The notes under the pieces were generated by a model. The model saw only the letters and a list, made by a program, of their open reading frames with translations. It ran no database searches and was not told where the DNA came from. Shown here piece by piece: positions 7,623-8,456 of a stretch of 8,456 bases of DNA (the stretch's first letter is position 1; every line of letters starts with the position of its first letter). Origin of the DNA: JBGPBY01 sp041481485 (GTDB taxonomy: Bacteria > Acidobacteriota > Terriglobia > 20CM-2-55-15). The translations under genes were made by a program, and so were the position numbers. The stretch lies in NCBI GenBank assembly GCA_041481485.1, contig JBGPBY010000325.1, positions 1 through 8,456 on the forward strand. Direction: 5' to 3'.

Positions 7623-7630
7623 CTCCTTTT
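7623..7630 (-). promoter_or_regulatory. Strong Shine-Dalgarno-like site, oddly distant from its ATG
   Basis: Read on the minus strand this is AAAAGGAG, an excellent ribosome binding sequence, but it ends 26 nt before the ATG at 7596. No ATG, GTG or TTG lies at the usual distance after it in the frame of the membrane protein. It may be unrelated to the start, or brought close by leader folding. Confidence 0.35.
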
Positions 7631-7716
7631 GATCCGGTGAATCTCGTATTTTGCGCAGGAAGGGATATGAAGAGGACCCTCAGGGATGCGGCTAAGTGCA
7701 CCATTCAACGGCACCA

Positions 7717-7889
7717 CAGCTGTAGACGCGCTTCCGACTGTAGGGGCGGTCTATGACCGCCCACAATTGAGAGGCCTGCAATCCTCCGAATTTTGGGCGG
7801 TCATAGACCGCCACTACAGCGGAATCGCATTCATTCCGCGCCCACAGCTTCGAACATACGTTGCTTTATTTGAATTGCGCCTACAGCTG
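7717..7889. repeat. Outer and scattered CTGTAG/CTACAG repeats around the hairpin
   Basis: CAGCTGTAG at 7717-7725 is matched in inverted orientation by CTACAGCTG at 7881-7889, enclosing the hairpin at 7738-7819, whose own ends are CTGTAG and CTACAG. A 12-mer, GCGCCCACAGCT (7838-7849), recurs with one change at 7877-7888. The region looks like several decayed or nested copies of one palindromic element. The outermost right copy contains the stop codon of the USP gene (7881-7883). The copies are short, so part of this could be chance. Confidence 0.5.
7738..7819. repeat. REPIN-like hairpin of GGCGGTC palindromes (family B)
   Basis: Arms 7738-7763 and 7794-7819 are 26-nt inverted copies with a single mismatch. 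Each arm contains its own tight palindrome: GGGCGGTC (7744-7751), loop TAT, GACCGCCC (7755-7762) on the left, and the equivalent at 7795-7812 on the right. The 30-nt spacer also pairs partly (AATT 7765-7768 with 7789-7792, GAGG 7771-7774 with CCTC 7783-7786), so the whole 82 nt can form one long hairpin. The sequence is unrelated to the pair at 50-139 but has the same plan: two REP-type palindromes, inverted, with a spacer near 30 nt. It lies between two co-directional minus-strand genes and could stop or stabilise the USP transcript. There is no T tract for a classical terminator. Confidence 0.8.
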
Positions 7890-8456
7890 CTGCCGGGGAC
7901 GGACAACTTCAACGGTGCAGTGACAGTGAGTGACAGCCGCGGTGGAAACGCTTCCCAGAAGGATCCGTTCCAGGGTGCCCATGCCTCTGGCTCCGACAAA
8001 CAAAGTTCCGGCATTCCAGATTTCAGCTTCCTTAACAATCCCGTCGAGAGGGTTGCCTTCGATAACATCAGCACTCGCCGTTAAGCCTGCACTCCTCAGG
8101 GATGCCACCGAATTCCTGGCGACCGTCTGAAGCCGTGTTCGTTCCTGTTTGTCCGAGCGATCAATGACCTGGAATGCAGGTTCGGTCGCGAACGTACTGC
8201 CTTCCAGAGAAGGCATTCCGGTCTCAGCCGGCACCAGTGTCTGAAAAATGCAGAGTACCTTAACTTCGGTGTCCGCCGGCCACTGTCGTCTGGCGACCTC
8301 TTGAATTGCAGCGTCGGCATGCGCCGAACCATCCGTGGCGACAAGTATTCGGGCCGGAGTAGCAGCGTAATCCGTATGTGCGCGCGATACTCTCACGTTA
8401 CACGGGGCGTGATGCACGAGTTCCAATGACACGCTGCCCAGAACCAGGCGTCCTAC
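7881..8456 (-). CDS. Tandem universal stress protein (UspA family), 5' end outside window
   Basis: The minus-strand frame is open from the window edge (8456) to a TAG at 7881-7883, giving 191 codons. The first 23 residues (LVLGSVSLELVHHAPCNVRV) are the end of one USP domain: the closing Gly-Ser of the ATP motif plus the final helix and strand. A complete second USP domain follows (about fragment residues 35-188), opening with ILVATDGSAHADAA (Asp42) and ending with the nucleotide-binding pattern G-x2-G-x9-G-S at Gly155, Gly158, Gly168 and Ser169. It is therefore a two-domain USP of the ATP-binding type, with most of the first domain missing from the window. A GTG at 8432 could be mistaken for a start but lies inside the first domain. 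USPs are cytoplasmic proteins linked to survival under stress or growth arrest. The stop codon falls inside a repeat copy. Confidence 0.93.
   Translation of the reverse strand, partial: VGRLVLGSVSLELVHHAPCNVRVSRAHTDYAATPARILVATDGSAHADAAIQEVARRQWPADTEVKVLCIFQTLVPAETGMPSLEGSTFATEPAFQVIDRSDKQERTRLQTVARNSVASLRSAGLTASADVIEGNPLDGIVKEAEIWNAGTLFVGARGMGTLERILLGSVSTAAVTHCHCTVEVVRPRQQL

Larger units (their letters stand above)
7597..7880. other. Intergenic region between co-directional minus-strand genes
   Basis: This 284-nt stretch contains no credible gene. It carries the second REPIN-like hairpin (7738-7819), short related repeats around it up to the USP stop, and about 110 nt (7597-7710) that should hold the promoter and leader of the membrane protein gene. 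I see no clear -35/-10 pair. Confidence 0.6.

Noticed and set aside
7711..7889. CRISPR-like spacing of short repeats
   Set aside because: The copies are inverted and irregularly spaced, differ in length, and there are no unique spacers of constant size or cas genes.
7675..8106. CTCAGGGATGC occurs near 7679 and again near 8096
   Set aside because: The match is a single 11-mer without extended flanking similarity or symmetry, so it is most likely chance.

Overview
The window looks like chromosomal DNA from a moderately GC-rich, Gram-negative-type soil bacterium. The best guess is an acidobacterium of the Solibacter/Bryobacterales kind. This rests on gene style: a secreted protein with a short TPR-like segment followed by WD40-like (PD40) propeller repeats, a MauG-type di-heme peroxidase, a histidine kinase with a large ectodomain, and REP-like palindrome pairs between genes. 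The placement is an inference and no taxonomic marker is present.

Layout. Positions 1-260 hold a REPIN-like inverted repeat pair (50-139) and the leader of the first gene. A four-gene plus-strand block follows: sensor histidine kinase (261-2120), OmpR-type response regulator (2126-2800), PD40 propeller protein (2883-5282) and di-heme cytochrome c peroxidase (5279-6202). The kinase and regulator are 5 nt apart. The propeller and peroxidase genes overlap by 4 nt (GTGA), which suggests translational coupling. An 82-nt gap with a good ribosome binding site joins the two pairs. Only 20 nt separate the peroxidase stop from the stop of a convergent minus-strand gene (7596-6223). That gene encodes an unrecognised membrane protein with an N-terminal hydrophobic segment ending in Cys, a run of eight 11-residue (hendecad) repeats and a C-terminal membrane span. 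Upstream of it on the same strand lie a second REPIN-like hairpin of unrelated sequence (7738-7819), set in related short repeats, and a universal stress protein gene that runs off the right edge. The open frame at the edge carries the tail of a first USP domain, so this is a tandem-USP protein.

How the genes may work together. The kinase and regulator form a membrane signalling pair. The propeller protein and peroxidase both look exported and are probably made together. Control of the second pair by the first is suggested by order and orientation only. Nothing in the window shows a defence system, prophage, CRISPR array, RNA gene or complete insertion sequence. The most unusual items are the two different REPIN-like elements, the hendecad membrane protein and the kinase ectodomain.
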